Counted from the first letter of the stretch, positions 20,942 to 33,184 are shown. The stretch: 64,000 bases of DNA from Bryum argenteum (GCA_037043015.1 CM073324.1:6841013-6905012); one strand, 5' to 3'. A program made the numbers and translations. The notes: generated by a model not told the origin, from the sequence alone.

Positions 20942-23900
20942 TCAAACTGAAGATCCATCCGATTGGCCAATCTGAGCTACACAGCCTACACTGCGAGTAC
21001 GCGATCTTTGACTTGGACGGGCAATTCGACCGCCCTCTTCATACTCTCGATCCACCGCTGCGATTTCGCCTCTCATACCTGCTTGCCAACTATCCTCCCC
21101 ATCGTCGCCCGATTGCCTCTTCCGCTTTTTGCTTGGATCCACTTGTTTGTTACGTAAGATTTCCATGGCCTTCTCAATCTTTGCAATGACATCCTGTACA
21201 ACACCTTCAAACTCATCCAATAATAGAAGTTGTGTGTCTTTTGGGTTTAAAAGACATTCTCTCCAAAATGTAATGGCGTCATCGATACGCGTATCAAACT
21301 TCTTCACCGCATCCCAATAAGAGACCTCCACATCTTCAAAAGAATTTTCCGGTATCGAAATCCGGAATATTGCGGCCTCCTCCAATTTCGCGAGTACCAG
21401 AGCTCTTCCAATTGGAGTATGATCGTACTTTTCTTGTACTCTTCACCAAAGCCTTGTTGAATCGGTTATTTCGTGCCACGAACCATCTTCTCCCTTTTCC
21501 ACTTTCTTTGGAGGAAATCGAAAGAAACGGTTGTGTTCGATGCTCCAATGCCCCCCGAAATTACGACAAAACAACTCTCGTTGCTCATCACCTTCAATAT
21601 TCCTCGCCCTGATCTCTATTTCGTAATCTCGTGTCATCCAAAATAACTGATCATGATCCCCACCAAATTGAATGGCTAGTTGGTGTTTTGATTCGGATGT
21701 ACTCCATGTAAGAGCATTTCCCCAATCATAGTAGTTTAGAAATTTCTTCGGGTATTGATCCAATGGAAGATTCCATCGGTTGAACTCGTGCCCTGGTGGC
21801 ATAAGATCTCGAATGCCCATCATCTCGTAGAATCTCGTGCTAAATGAGGAGCGACATACTGGACATAACGATTTAGTCATCGCATATCGGCATATGCAAG
21901 TAACATGAAAGTTATGGCCACATTGGCCTAACGTGTATGCGCCCTCCGGACCAAAATTATGTAGGCACACCGCACATTTGTCTTTAAGTATTGCGGGAGG
22001 AGGGTCGCATGTGTTGATTACAATGCGAGCTGACTCTTGTAGGTGCGATGAGAATCTACTATACGGCGCCCATCCTTCCTCTATCTCCATAGTCCAATCA
22101 ACATCATTGTTTCGTCCCATCTTAGAGTAGTTTGTACGCTCCATCATCTCTTCAATATCCCCCCAAAAAGTGACCTCTATGGGGTTATATCGTTTTTTCG
22201 ATCCGTTCTTAACGAACTTCTCCAATGAAGCATCTACAACTTCACGTGATTCCTTTTATGTAGATGCAATCGATTTCAGATCTTCTTTTGCTCTCGAAAC
22301 CAAGCTCCTCTTATCTTGAAGTCGATGAACCCATCCCAACCATGGTAGTATGCGTAGGTGAAGGTGGATTCTTTGCCTCCTCAGAATCTACCGTTTTGAA
22401 GGTTTTCCGTAATGCCTCCGATTCGGCCACCCGATCGCCTCATCTCTCTCTTTACTTGTAGCCTCCAACTTCATTGAGCATGCTTTTGCTTCCTCCTCCA
22501 ATTTCGCAAATCGTAACATCTCTCTCCTTCTTGATCTTTGCGAACTCCATCGCCCATGCTCGTTGTCGCTCAATCATGCATCATCTATCTCCTTTTGTGA
22601 TATTAACTTCAATTCCCCCGAATTTCATCATCGTCATCATCGTCTATTTCGATAATGGTTTTTCCCTTATCTTCTTTACCATCCTCTTCACTAACCTCTT
22701 TGAGAGGAGATAAATCTACGATATACGTCTTTCTCGTCTCTTCTTCACCATCCTCTTTACCACCCCCATCAATTTGTGAAAGAAAAAGACTATCAAGTCC
22801 CGATAATGGTCTTCCCCTTATCTTTATTACCATCCTTTTCACCATCCTCTTTACCATCGTCTTTACCACCCGCATCACATTCTGGAACAACATGACTACA
22901 TGAAGCCCCCTGAGTGTCATTCTCTGATGGAACATAGGCGAATTGGTCATCCGCCCATGCTTCTACCGCATCCTTTTGGCGGATTGCTTCTTGGTACTTC
23001 GCCTCATACTTGCTAGCAGACCTTGGCCAAACAACCGCAATTCCTGTAGAACTCGTCTAGGAGACGTTGCGTAATTTGTTTGTTGTTTCTCCCTGTTTCA
23101 CAATGATTAGCTCAGTCTTCACTCGGTCCTTCAGTAGAGGTTGAAACCGATCTACGAGTACCTCAAAATTGTTGGCAGCTAGTAGAATGTTGGGCATGAC
23201 ACCTGCAAAAGTATGAGCCAGCCCCACAAATCTTCGAGCCATATCCGCAAGTATTTTTGACCCCATCTTCAAGTTGTACCCTAGATTAGTTATCTGCTCA
23301 CCCGTAGTCTCGTGCCAATGATTCCCTTCCAAACCTTCCTCTTTATCTACCTCATTGCACCAATCTGCCAAACTTTTTGCTTTTTTCATCCACTCATCCA
23401 ATGTGTTATCCGGTACTTCATAAGTCATATACCTCTCGAACATTGGCGCCGCACCCGAATCGAGATCCATGTCATCCATGGGAGAAGTTGGTGCTTTGGT
23501 TTCCGTGGTTCACTTGGCCCCGCCTCCTCCTCGGTGTTGGTACCGGGTTTCACGAGGTTCTTCAACTACGTTTGCACCTTCGAGCCTATCGATTTATAGT
23601 TGGTTCTACGATTGGGGCATCCGTAGCAACCATATTCCTTCCATCCTCTTGATGTGTCGTGGTTGTTGGAGGAGATTCCTTCTCCGCCGTATCATGAGTT
23701 TTCCTCCTCAAATCTTGCAATAAGGCCTTTGTAGAATTTGATTACTGGATCAAACCTATCGGGATATCCTTTTGATTTCTCCCGATTCAAGAGGATATGC
23801 ACTACTCGCCGTGAATGTGCTCCATTCACCTTGCGCTTCAATATGAGCTCAAGATACACCATGCTCAAGAGCGTATATGAAAAATAACCCTTGCTCTTGG

Positions 23901-24313
23901 GACGAGTTCCAAACAATGCCACCCAAACTTCTTGTGACGATGAAGGAAGTGATAATCCTTGCATGTTTGAGGGTTGCAAGTAAAATTATTGGTATTAACT
24001 TTGTGACATTCTCGAGGCCAAAGTTTCCCAATGTGATACATCTTCACATATTTCTTGCACGTCGCCATTCTCCAAAAGATTCCTCCGGTTCATTGGCCCA
24101 ACCGCTCTCTCGGCTTTGATGGCCTCATTATCCAAGATATCGTAGTGCAACTCATGTCTCGCTCCTTTTGGTTTCACTCTCTTTGACGGTGTCTCATGTA
24201 AAACCAACTCGGTCCCCACCAATCCTGCGTTTGTGGTTTTACGTCCATGAGTGACCTCAAGGTTTGTTCGATTACACGGCCTCCATGTTCGTGTTATCAA
24301 TATCCGTCGCCAT
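20942..24313 (-). pseudogene. GWE/coiled-coil/RING-H2 gene carried by the giant hAT
   Basis: Second full-length copy of the architecture at 7324-4998, same domain order. ATG at 24313 (MATDIDNTNM). GWE-domain pieces ATCKKYVKMYHIGKLWPRE (24066 down) and WVALFG...MVYLELILKRKV (23930-23830) lie in different frames. Next come helical and acidic blocks (23479-23057, 22950-22609 with an Asp run, 22573-22388). The RING block 22225-21443 has CAVC, CGHNFHVTC and CPVC as ligands. The tail 21385-20942 is helical and basic (SKKRKRQ). Breaks between blocks are numerous; some may be introns, but the GWE domain break is within a conserved segment. Array A5 lies upstream. If expressed it would be an E3-type ligase. 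Confidence 0.6.
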
Positions 24314-24534
24314 GAAGAGTAGGGAGTATTTAAAATACCCCAAAATATCCCAAGTATGCAAAAATTCGATCAAAGACCGCAAGTATCACGCTAACTTCCC
24401 CCCGCCACCACAAATGCAGCACACGAGAAGCTAATGCCCACGGTTGCAGCTCAGTTGAGATGGATGAATACAAGGAGAAGTGAGGGGAAATGAGGCCCCA
24501 AAGGCCTCTTATCCCCCTCCCTCCCAACCCTAGA

Positions 24535-24728
24535 GACCGCCGCCGGGACGGTCGCTCGGCCAATCACGGCCGCGACCGTCTTGGCCGGCCGGTCGGCCGG
24601 CCGATCGATGGCGGGCGTTCGTTCGGCCGGCCGGTCGCCGCCGACCGATGTGGCCGGCCGATCGTGGCGCTGATGCCGGCCGACCGATCTTGGCCGACCA
24701 ACGCGGCCGACCGATGTGGGCGGCACGC
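24535..24728. repeat. GC-rich array A5
   Basis: Dense GGCCGGCCGATCG, GGCCGACCGAT and CGGTCGGCCGG words, ending about 220 bp upstream of the ATG at 24313. A weak TATA-like GATAAGAG lies at about 24507-24514 on the minus strand between the two. Confidence 0.7.
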
Positions 24729-24777
24729 GCGGTTTTTTTAATTTTTTTCAATTTTTAAAAAAATAAAAATTAGAAAT

Positions 24778-24783
<6 letters not shown>

Positions 24784-24827
<44 letters not shown>
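24784..24827. repeat. (AT)n microsatellite
   Basis: About 22 uninterrupted AT dinucleotides directly beyond array A5. Confidence 0.95.
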
Positions 24828-24829
<2 letters not shown>

Positions 24830-24851
24830 AAAATTCAGAGATCTTACATAG

Positions 24852-24933
24852 CATAGGATCCTTTTTTATTTCGCAAAGTTTTTTGTTATTTGATTCTTAG
24901 TGATTATTACACACTGAAATAAGGAATCCTATG
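24852..24933. repeat. Hairpin-forming inverted repeat, copy 1
   Basis: CATAGGATCCTTTTTTATTTC faces GAAATAAGGAATCCTATG across about 43 bp. A second copy of the same hairpin lies at 26772-26852. Possibly a small MITE-like insertion duplicated with its surroundings. Confidence 0.65.
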
Positions 24934-26541
24934 TTGATTTCTGAAATGCAATATATTATTTCTCTCGGATACATCTTAACCCTTAAAAATCCACAATGTT
25001 TCGGGAGCTTGAAATCCCAACACTCGACCACTATGTACTATTTGGGGTACGTCCAATATTTTTGGAAATTATTGATAATTTCATCCGTAGGATCTTGAAG
25101 TAGACTACCATTGATAGTACCGTGATTATTTTTAACCGTTGGATCATCACTAGATGTGAGATCATAACGTTTAAAGTTGACTGGAAATTTTTTTCCTTCA
25201 CCGTAAACGCCGAATCGGTGGCCGTGGTCGTTTAGGGGTTAACTCTAAATTTTAAGTTCATAACCATTTTCAATGGACTCTTTAAATCGTAAATCTTCAC
25301 AAATTAATAGATGTTTCAAACATAAGGCATTCATTTGGTTTCAATCAATATCTTTCTTCTTTATTTTCCTTTTGTAATTTAATTGACCATTGGCTTCATG
25401 AATCAAACTTTTAACCACATGACCTACAACAAGAACTCTATTCCAATATTGCATGGTTGAGAATGTCAATTGGAGTATCCTAATCTTAATGTAGGACACT
25501 TATTTTGGAACTCATCCTAAAGAGTTATTCATACATCCTAAACCATAAACCACAAATCCTATCCACGAGTGATTTTATCCACTAGATACTCTAAATGAAG
25601 AAGAGATGCCTATTTAAAATTTTATATTTTCAAAACAATCAATCGAAGAAAGAGTTATATGACTTATATCGGGAATTACTAGAAATTGTGAAGATTATTT
25701 TTGTAATCTTTCAACAAGACTTTGTGAAATAGACAAACATTTTGACTTGGGTCACTTTGGAATCAAGTAGTAAATTGTTCATGAACATATTTCCAAAAAA
25801 ATTTCAAACAAAGACTAAATTTAACTCCCTTTAATGGACTTCAAACGTAAAAATTATAGATGTACGTTGTAAATTTGGAATTTGGATATGCAAATTTTAC
25901 CACATGCACTTTGCGGTGTAAGGACCACCTAGTCAAAATTTAATAAAAAATTATTACTTTTGACCTCTTCATATAAGCTGCCCGAAATAGGAAACCTCCA
26001 CTTTGGTGTCCATGGATCTTTAGGGGTTAAGAAGGAATATTTTAACAAAAATAAATTAAGGTGTACAATCAAAAGCATGGTCTTTAACTAATAATAAGAA
26101 TTGACCCCTTTGCCTTTGCTTTCCTTAAAAACAAGGGCATGAACTCTCAATGCCTTCACAAATGAGAAAATAGACCACACTATATTGATTGTTAAATGTT
26201 TACTTGATTCGAGCCAATTGGGCACAACAACTCAAAAAGTGAGTGTATTGGCGTGAAGATTTGCTCGCCTTAACTCCCCTTCAAGAAAGTCCATTACTAT
26301 GGATATATTTAAAGCCAAGAGTATCTTTGTCATAAAACATTCTCGCGTGGGACAAAAAGATATTCCCGACATTCTCTTGTCAGAAAATTCCCTGTCCATA
26401 TTTAGACGCCACGTGGAGCATAAAGACTAAATATAGTAGTTTTGAAAATGCGGGTATGCAAGGCGAGGAAGTGATCGAAGTTGTGCAAACGGGAGTTTGG
26501 GGAGAGGCAAGAGGAGGAGGGGAAGGGGGACGCGGAAGGAC

Positions 26542-26692
26542 CCACCGACCCGGTCGCCGGGGACGTGGTCGGTCCCCTTGCGCCGGCGGCGGTCGTCGGG
26601 CCGGATCGCCGGACGCTGGGCCGGTCGCCGGTCGCCGGGCCGGTCGCTGACGCCGCCGGGCGTCGCACGCCGCCCGATGGCGGCCAATCGAA
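26542..26692. repeat. GC-rich array A6
   Basis: GGTCGCCGGGC, CGGGCCGG and CGGACGC words, preceded by the same GCAAGGCGAGGAAGTG leader as array A7. No gene start is recognised beside it; it looks like a duplicate of the A7 region. Confidence 0.65.
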
Positions 26693-26771
26693 ATGGGGCC
26701 AAAGTACGCTTTTTTTTTTCATTTTTTTTTTTTTAAATTCCTTAAATACATAACTAAAAAATATAAAATTG

Positions 26772-26852
26772 CATAGGATCCTTTTTTATTTCTCAAAGAT
26801 TTCTTTACTCGATTTTCAGATAATTACTACACAATGAAAAAGGAATCCTATG
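26772..26852. repeat. Hairpin-forming inverted repeat, copy 2
   Basis: CATAGGATCCTTTTTTATTTC facing AAAAAGGAATCCTATG; diverged copy of 24852-24933. Confidence 0.65.
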
Positions 26853-27412
26853 TTGATTTCCGAAATGCTAAGTATTCTTTTTTCACGGATACATTTGAAC
26901 TTTAAATTTTAAGTTCATAACCATTTCGAGTGAGCTCCATAAAAGTATAGATCTTCACGAATTCAAAAATGTTTCGTACAAACACTACTTGATCACTCAT
27001 ACGTTATGATCTATGAGGTCAGTATGAATTAAACTCTAAGCCACATGACCTACAATAGTAACTCTATTCCAATTTTGGTTTAAAATAGGCTATGAGATTG
27101 AAGACTCTGGAATCATAATTCGTATGTTGATGTTTAATATAGTACCTATATATTCTTTGCAATAAATTTGTGATTTATTCCATGTCAATAACATCTTCAA
27201 TCAAAAATGATAAATACAAAATAGATTATTTTGCACACATTAACTATGCGATGTAGAGAAGTGCAACTTGTATCCATGTAAAATATAATTGAGAACTACA
27301 CCATACATACAATAATCCATTATTTTACATCCACACACAATTGTGTTTGCAAAGCTTTGCAACACAAAAACTAGGATTAAAATGAAATGTACCCCAAATC
27401 CTCAAGACCAGA

Positions 27413-27471
27413 AACCCTAAACCCTAAACCCTAAACCCTATACCCTAAACCCTATACCCTAGAGGCCTACA
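27413..27471. repeat. Interstitial telomere-type repeat (CCCTAAA)n
   Basis: About eight heptamers: five CCCTAAA and several CCCTATA variants. This is the Arabidopsis-type plant telomere repeat (TTTAGGG on the other strand). It lies inside the giant hAT element, far from any chromosome end that could be inferred here. Confidence 0.9.
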
Positions 27472-28440
27472 TAGTAATTCATACATCTTTAACCAAGAAC
27501 TTAAAGTTTATCCTCAAGAGAATGTATCCATTACATACAGTAAATGAAGAAGTGATGGCTCTTTAAAATATTCTATTCAAAAATCAATCAATCATAGTAT
27601 ACGAATAATCAATTTGATATAACATCTAATCCTAGTACTAATGTACTATACTTGTACAATATCAAATATGCTTAAAAATTTAGGAGTTGATGCCATTATT
27701 GCCATATGTTAAACACTTAGAGGGTGGGATATTTTTTTAAATTTATCGGTCTCCCTATTTATTTCTCTTATTTTATGATTGCAAAAATAGTAACAATGAA
27801 AACTTATTTCAATTACCTTGGTAAGAGGGAAATAAGTAACTATTCAAATCCATACAATAAGAATAATGCTACAATTAATCATATGTACTAGATTATATAT
27901 ATTCTCCTAGGTTAGTTGAAGGTTGTCAAACAAAAAATAGCGAATAATAGAATTAATTGTTTATGCACCATATTTTTTATAATAAGTATTACTAATTAGA
28001 ATACACAACGACGGAATAATTTCCAAATACCCATCAATTAATATAGACCATACATTGTGGAAATGTTAAGGCCCAAATAGAAAGTCTAAATATTGACAAA
28101 CTCAAGAAGACCAAAGTTATGAAAAGTAAATGCTCACACATGATCACCTACATTTCATATATACTTGGATCTCTCCAATGTGAGACATCAATATATTCTC
28201 ACCAAGGACTAGGTAAATTTTTGGAATGTAATTAGAGGGGATTTAGGGCCACCTCGAGGGTACACAAGACGGGGCAAGTCATGAATGGGGGCCAAGAAAT
28301 GACAAAATCTCCTAGTGAGAATGGATAAATTTTTCTATTTCCTATCCGTGAAAAATAGTAACCCACTCCTTTCTCACACCAAGTATATAGATTCCCTCAA
28401 TTTTCCTTAAGTGTACGAGAATAGGTGGTTTCACTACAAA
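27472..28440. other. AT-rich spacer within the giant hAT
   Basis: No ORF, repeat family or RNA gene recognised. Confidence 0.5.
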
Positions 28441-29164
28441 GGGGCTATGTCCAATATTTTTGGATATACTTTATAATTTCAACCATAGGATCTTGAGTAA
28501 ACTACCATATGTAGTAGTGTGAAATCTTCAACCGTTGGATCATCACTACATGCGAGATCATTACATTTGAAATTGAATATGAAACATTTTTTGGCCGTGA
28601 CGATAAAAGACGAAATGTTGGCCATGATTGTGAAGGTGTTAGGGAAGAATAATTCCGAAAACAAAAAATAAAAATAAATGTGTACCAAAAACAAACATGG
28701 ACTTTAGTTAATAATAAGAATTGGCCCCATGGCCTTGGCTACCCTTCTAGACATGGGCTTCAACTCCAAAGGACTTCATGACTCGGAAAATTGGCCACAC
28801 TAAATTGGTTGTTCAATTAAAGCTAATTGTTCAATTAAAGCTAATTGGACAACATAACTCAAAAAGTGCGTGAATTGGCTTGGAGATTTGTTGGCCTTCC
28901 CTCCTCTTGCAAAGAGTCCCTTATTATAGGTTTATTTAAAGCCGATAGTATCTTTGTCATAAAACATTCCCGTTTATGACTAAAAGACATTCCCGACATT
29001 CCCTTGTCAGAACATTCCCTGTCCTTATTTAGACGCCACGTGGACCAAAGAGGCTAAATATGGAACTTTTGAAAATGCGGGCATGCAAGGCGAGGAAGTG
29101 TTCGAAGTTGTGCAAACAAGGAGTTTTTGGGTGAGGAAGAGAGAGGAGGGGAAGGGGAGACGCG

Positions 29165-29478
29165 GAAGGATCGACCGACCGACCGCGCCGGGTCGGGGTC
29201 GGTCGCCCGGCCCGGTCTTGATCGCCCGGTCTCCGCCCGGCCGGCCGCCGCCGCCCGGCCGGTCGGGTGGCGGATGCGGTCGGCCGGATCGGTCGGCCGG
29301 GATCGGCGCGCCCCCGATCGATCGATCGGCCGCGCCATCGACGGCCCCGATCGACCGATCGGAAGTGCGACCCGATCGGTCGTCGCCGTGATCGCCGGCC
29401 GCGGATCGCGGCCGATTGACGGTGCCGACCGGGGATCGGACGGCCAAGGCTACCGGCCAATGGCGTCCGATCCCGGTC
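29165..29478. repeat. GC-rich array A7
   Basis: Dense CGACCGACCG, CCCGGCCGGTCG and GATCGATCGATCGG words. It ends within 5 bp of the TATA box at 29481. Long frames crossing it are repeat translations. Confidence 0.75.
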
Positions 29479-29480
29479 GG

Positions 29481-29489
29481 CATAAATAG
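29481..29489 (+). promoter_or_regulatory. TATA box of the GWE/Tyr-Gly gene
   Basis: CATAAATAG immediately after array A7 and about 145 bp before the ATG at 29626. Confidence 0.6.
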
Positions 29490-29625
29490 AAGGGGAGGGG
29501 CTCATTGTCCTCATTCTCGTGAACGAGCCGTGCGTTGCGGCTTTTTTAAAGTCGCATCGATCACGTTACTCGAGTCCGCGTGGGTCACCCACGCCCTCAT
29601 CTTGTGCATACTTGTCGCCGCTGAA

Positions 29626-30720
29626 ATGGCGCCGAAGTTTTCACGTTCGAGGGGCGAGGCCAAGTCTCCACGACCAAAGGGCGACCCTCCAAAAATGGAT
29701 TGGGAAGCATGGAGTGACCCAAATCGTGTTGCGAGCCGGGTTGGCGTGAGAGAGGGGCGGACATTTGGAATTGCACCATGTGCAAGAAGTACGTGAAGAT
29801 GTACCACATCATGAAGTTATGGCCGCGGCACGAAGCAGAAATATGGTCCTCGTCGTGAAGGCCCCGGTGAAGAGTTGCAAGAGCGACCATTTTGCGCACG
29901 ATATCACGAAGTCACAATTGCGATTGGAATCAAGAACACAAGGCCGAATTGATGTTGTATTCTACCATGGCCATGGTGTGGTGAAAAGTCCCCGCACAAG
30001 GACATTGATCGACCACTGTGATAGGTTTGAACGTGCATTTATTGGATCGCAGCAACCGATTCATTCCCACAAATTGGATGGGACCAAGCGATTGTTATAC
30101 TACGTATTCAGAACGTTCAGCTGATATGGATGCCCAACTTCAACAACATGGAACTCCAAGGGCATATGGGGGCACTCAGCAAGACTCAAACCATGACGAT
30201 CGTCAAGCACCAGTATCCTTTGGCACAGGAAGTGAGGGGTATTACCATGGAAACCACCAATTCGGTACTCCGGTGAGTTATATGCCACCTCATCAGCAAA
30301 ACACGTACGGAGCCGAACGCGAGTACGGTAGAGGTGGATCTAGTTCAAACTACCCATCTCCAATGTATACAGGAGGTACACATGGTTTAGGAGGTGAGCA
30401 GGGTAGCGGATCCAATGCTCAATGCAACTCAAGCCCAACTCATCCTATAAACCCATACAATCGTGGGAACCAATACGGTACAACATTCGGAAGTCCCGAG
30501 TACCGTAGGCCATCACACCCGAAGGAAACATACGAGTATGGAGGTCAATATGATAGAAGATCAGACATTGTTGGCTACACAAATTATGGATATGGTCAAA
30601 ATGCATACGGAAGTAACGACATGCCTTGAAAGACCTTATCTATCTCCGGAGGACGAAGAGGCGAGGTACCAACAAGATCTCGCAACAAGCCACACTTCTA
30701 AGTCGGCAGGAATACATTGA
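29626..30720 (+). pseudogene. GWE-related gene with Tyr/Gly-rich low-complexity region
   Basis: ATG at 29626 opens MAPKFSRSRGEAKSPRPKG, basic. The GWE-domain relic appears as CKKYVKMYHIMKLWPRHEAE (about 29780), nearly the same as KKYVKMYHIGKLWPRE in the hAT-borne RING gene, but one frame away from the start. Downstream, the open frame with ATG at 30126 (MDAQLQQHGTPRAYGG) runs to 30629. It is strongly enriched in Tyr, Gly, Gln, Asn and Ser (for example YGYGQNAYGSNDMP at its end). Such composition is typical of prion-like, phase-separating regions. A further frame to 30720 adds an acidic tail (SPEDEEARYQQDL). At least two frame changes separate the parts; introns are possible. Function unknown. 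Confidence 0.5.
30126..30629 (+). CDS. Tyr/Gly/Gln-rich prion-like ORF
   Basis: Uninterrupted 167-codon frame with about one Tyr every nine residues embedded in Gly, Ser, Gln, Asn and Pro (motifs EYGRGGSSSNYPSP, YGGQYDRR, YGYGQNAYG). No folded domain. It resembles assembly-promoting low-complexity regions of RNA-binding proteins, but no RNA-binding domain is attached. Probably part of the gene starting at 29626. Confidence 0.5.
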   Translation: MDAQLQQHGTPRAYGGTQQDSNHDDRQAPVSFGTGSEGYYHGNHQFGTPVSYMPPHQQNTYGAEREYGRGGSSSNYPSPMYTGGTHGLGGEQGSGSNAQCNSSPTHPINPYNRGNQYGTTFGSPEYRRPSHPKETYEYGGQYDRRSDIVGYTNYGYGQNAYGSNDMP

Positions 30721-31469
30721 ATGTACTCGAGGCCGAAAGAAACTTTAGGCAAACGTACTTGTTTGGAGAATCTTCTCGAGGACCACCTTCTTACGGTACC
30801 AGGGCCAAGTCGTAAAGACGATGATGAAGAATCGGATTAAGAATGACAAATCATTATACATAGTGTCATTGTAGTGAAGGTTATGTAGTTTTTGGCGGGG
30901 ATAATGTCTACACCATTCTCGCCTTGCTAGGGGCCAATTTTGAGGATACAAAATCCATATTTTGTTTATGAATGGATTATCCAATATCGGACTATATCGT
31001 TCTATATTAATATACTATGTAATTTGTTATTTCAAGGATTTTATGGCAATTTCTTTGTATTTTATACTATAAGTTCACTTGGTGGTAATAATTTCTTCTG
31101 TTTGGCTTTAAGCCTTTTTTCACAGTCTCACACTCTCACCTAACATATAATATGTTCATCAATTCATTCAAAAAAGCATATGTAAGAAAAGTCATATTAT
31201 GCTTGAGCTGACTTCGGACAAACCATTAATATCGCAACTACGCAAGGTTGATGTAATGAAGAAGTTCCACAATTCATTATACATTCTCAAATATTGTTCA
31301 TGAAGATTTGGAGATATTTCTATTGAAGGTAAGAAGTAATAAATTAAAATAACAAACAATGGAGAAGAAGTCATTGGTGCAAGGTATATATAAACAAGAA
31401 TGTACTTGAAGCCGATACATATAGAAGGCATGTAATACACTTTACTACAAAAATTTGCCTACATCTACA
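30721..31469. other. Convergent intergenic stretch inside the hAT element
   Basis: A short plus-strand frame after 30720 (MYSRPKETLGKR, ending in an Asp/Glu run near 30840) may be the last part of the upstream gene. The remainder is AT-rich without recognised features. Confidence 0.4.
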
Positions 31470-33030
31470 TCAGAACTTCAATGAAGAATCTAAAAATCTA
31501 ATAAAGCCGGAAGAACTAAAAGAAATGCGCATAACTAATTTGCTAATCATACTTGGTGCGATAATGATCATTTGGCACCGCCAATGGAATGATTCCATGA
31601 AGCGGTTGACAACGTGGGTCAACGTATACTTTGCATCAGCCACCATCTCCAAGTATTGGTCAAAAGCATTTGCCAAGTCTTGATTGCACCACCGGTCAGG
31701 CCCCGTTGTACTTTGGCAATTCTCGTAGGCCTTCGACATGCTCTTCTTGAGGATGCGTTGTGCTATTCGTGCCGTAGCAAACTCCTCCGAAGCGCAATCA
31801 AGAACGGGAATAATGTGAATGTCATCACTCCGTTTGTACAAGTACGCCACCCGAGATCTACCCAATATCGTGCTTGTAGAGTATCAATTCGCTCTTGGGG
31901 TTTTGTAAACGTATACAAGGACCTCATTTTATCATCCATGCTCGTTTAGCCCCCAATCACATACTCCAATATACACCCGTGATTCATCTTGAGGAAAGTG
32001 AAGAAGTATGTTCTCTGGAGACACATCGTTGTGGAGGTAGTTCAACCGGTGGACTTCACACATGATATGCACTAAAGCCCCAAGCAAGCTCTGTTTGTTT
32101 TTTGCGGAACCGACCAACCGCCAAGCTCGAATAAGCTCATCATCGAAATGAGGTGAGAGTCCGATCTCTCCATGAACATCATCTCCATATCTTGCATCAA
32201 GAGCCAACATCGATCGAATCGTGCCGCCATTCCACCAATACGTATAGCCTTGGAATTTATTTGCATGAATGGCTATAAAACGAATAACACCGGGATGTTG
32301 TATCCTCACAAAGAAGCGCCTCATTCGATGCTCCATCTTGGCCAAGTCCGGGTCGTGTCACAAAGATGGATGGGAGTCTTTGCAGCAAATTCCCAAAACT
32401 CTTCAATACCCGCAACCCCTCTTATGTGAACTTTGGAAATTGCGCCGTATCCTCCCCTTAGAGTCCTCTTCTCAAGCTCGATGATACGGGCCGTCATAGG
32501 AATTACCACCAAATTATTCGTACGAACCAGCTCCATTAACCTTCCTTGTTCCGTGCGCCACCATCCTATGGAACCAACCCGGTTTGCATTATTGGAATAC
32601 GGCCTCATCGCTTCTTGAAAAGCCTCCGCCCTCAATACCACATCCCTAAACTCCTCATCACCCGCTCGAGTGGTTCTCTCATACCTCTTCAATATGTCGA
32701 CAACATTCCAGAGAGCATCAATTAATCTATCCTCCATCCAGTCCGTAAAACCACGCTTATCAGTCTCCGTTCTCCACACCGGATCTTGGAGCGCTTCCAT
32801 CATGAGGTCCATCATGTCGTCCTTGAATTTGGCCACAACTTCCTCTTTGTATCTCACGTATTTGCTAAACAAACGTGGAAGACTCTTAGCCTCATAAAAT
32901 CGCACGATTACATTCTCCCAAGAAAGTTCTTGCACTTATTGGATGGGTGCTCCCACTTCTCCAAATGTCTAACAACCCTTGGTCTCCGCCCTCGATTCCC
33001 CCTACCCTACCCCACCCCATGTTTGGGCAT
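31470..33030 (-). pseudogene. Atypical protein kinase carried by the giant hAT
   Basis: Start taken at the ATG at 33030 (MPKHGVG), matching MTKSKKHGKG at 7973, though a stop follows after seven codons. Block 32935-32321 is the helical N-terminal domain and then the glycine loop LRGGYGAISKV with FAAK as the ATP Lys. Block 32345-31932 has HPGVIRFIAIH, YTYWWNGGTI, the catalytic loop HNDVSPENILL and the metal-binding CDWGL. Two further shifts lead to YWVDP (degenerate APE) and block 31865-31470, the C-lobe. Catalytic Asp, Asn and metal Asp are present, but HRD is HND and DFG is DWG. A kinase fold is clear. Activity is doubtful because of the frame breaks. Array A8 and a TATA box lie upstream. Confidence 0.7.
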
Positions 33031-33184
33031 CTTTGTGAAAAAAAAAAGCAAAATCTCCCCCCTTACAAATGAAAAGACTTCTTTCCTCCGCAGGATAATG
33101 AGCCAGTGGATGAAAATTAAAAAATTTCCAACCTACTGACTACTCCGCACTCGATAACGAAGGAAAGAAGTGAGGAGAGTGGAG

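Larger units (their letters stand above)
24840..26700. repeat. Non-coding duplicated unit, copy 1
   Basis: This stretch and 26765-29480 share the same ordered landmarks: an ATAGGATCC hairpin, a segment around CCGTTGGATCATCACTA, TTAATAATAAGAATTG, ATCTTTGTCATAAAACATTC, TTTAGACGCCACGTGGA and GCAAGGCGAGGAAGTG, then a GC array. Spacing differs because of indels. No gene is seen. Confidence 0.7.
26765..29480. repeat. Non-coding duplicated unit, copy 2
   Basis: Second copy of the unit described at 24840-26700, enlarged by about 900 bp of AT-rich sequence and the telomere-type repeats. It ends in array A7. Short minus-strand frames next to A6 and A7 share the ending IFSL..PRGV, which reflects the duplication. 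Confidence 0.7.
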
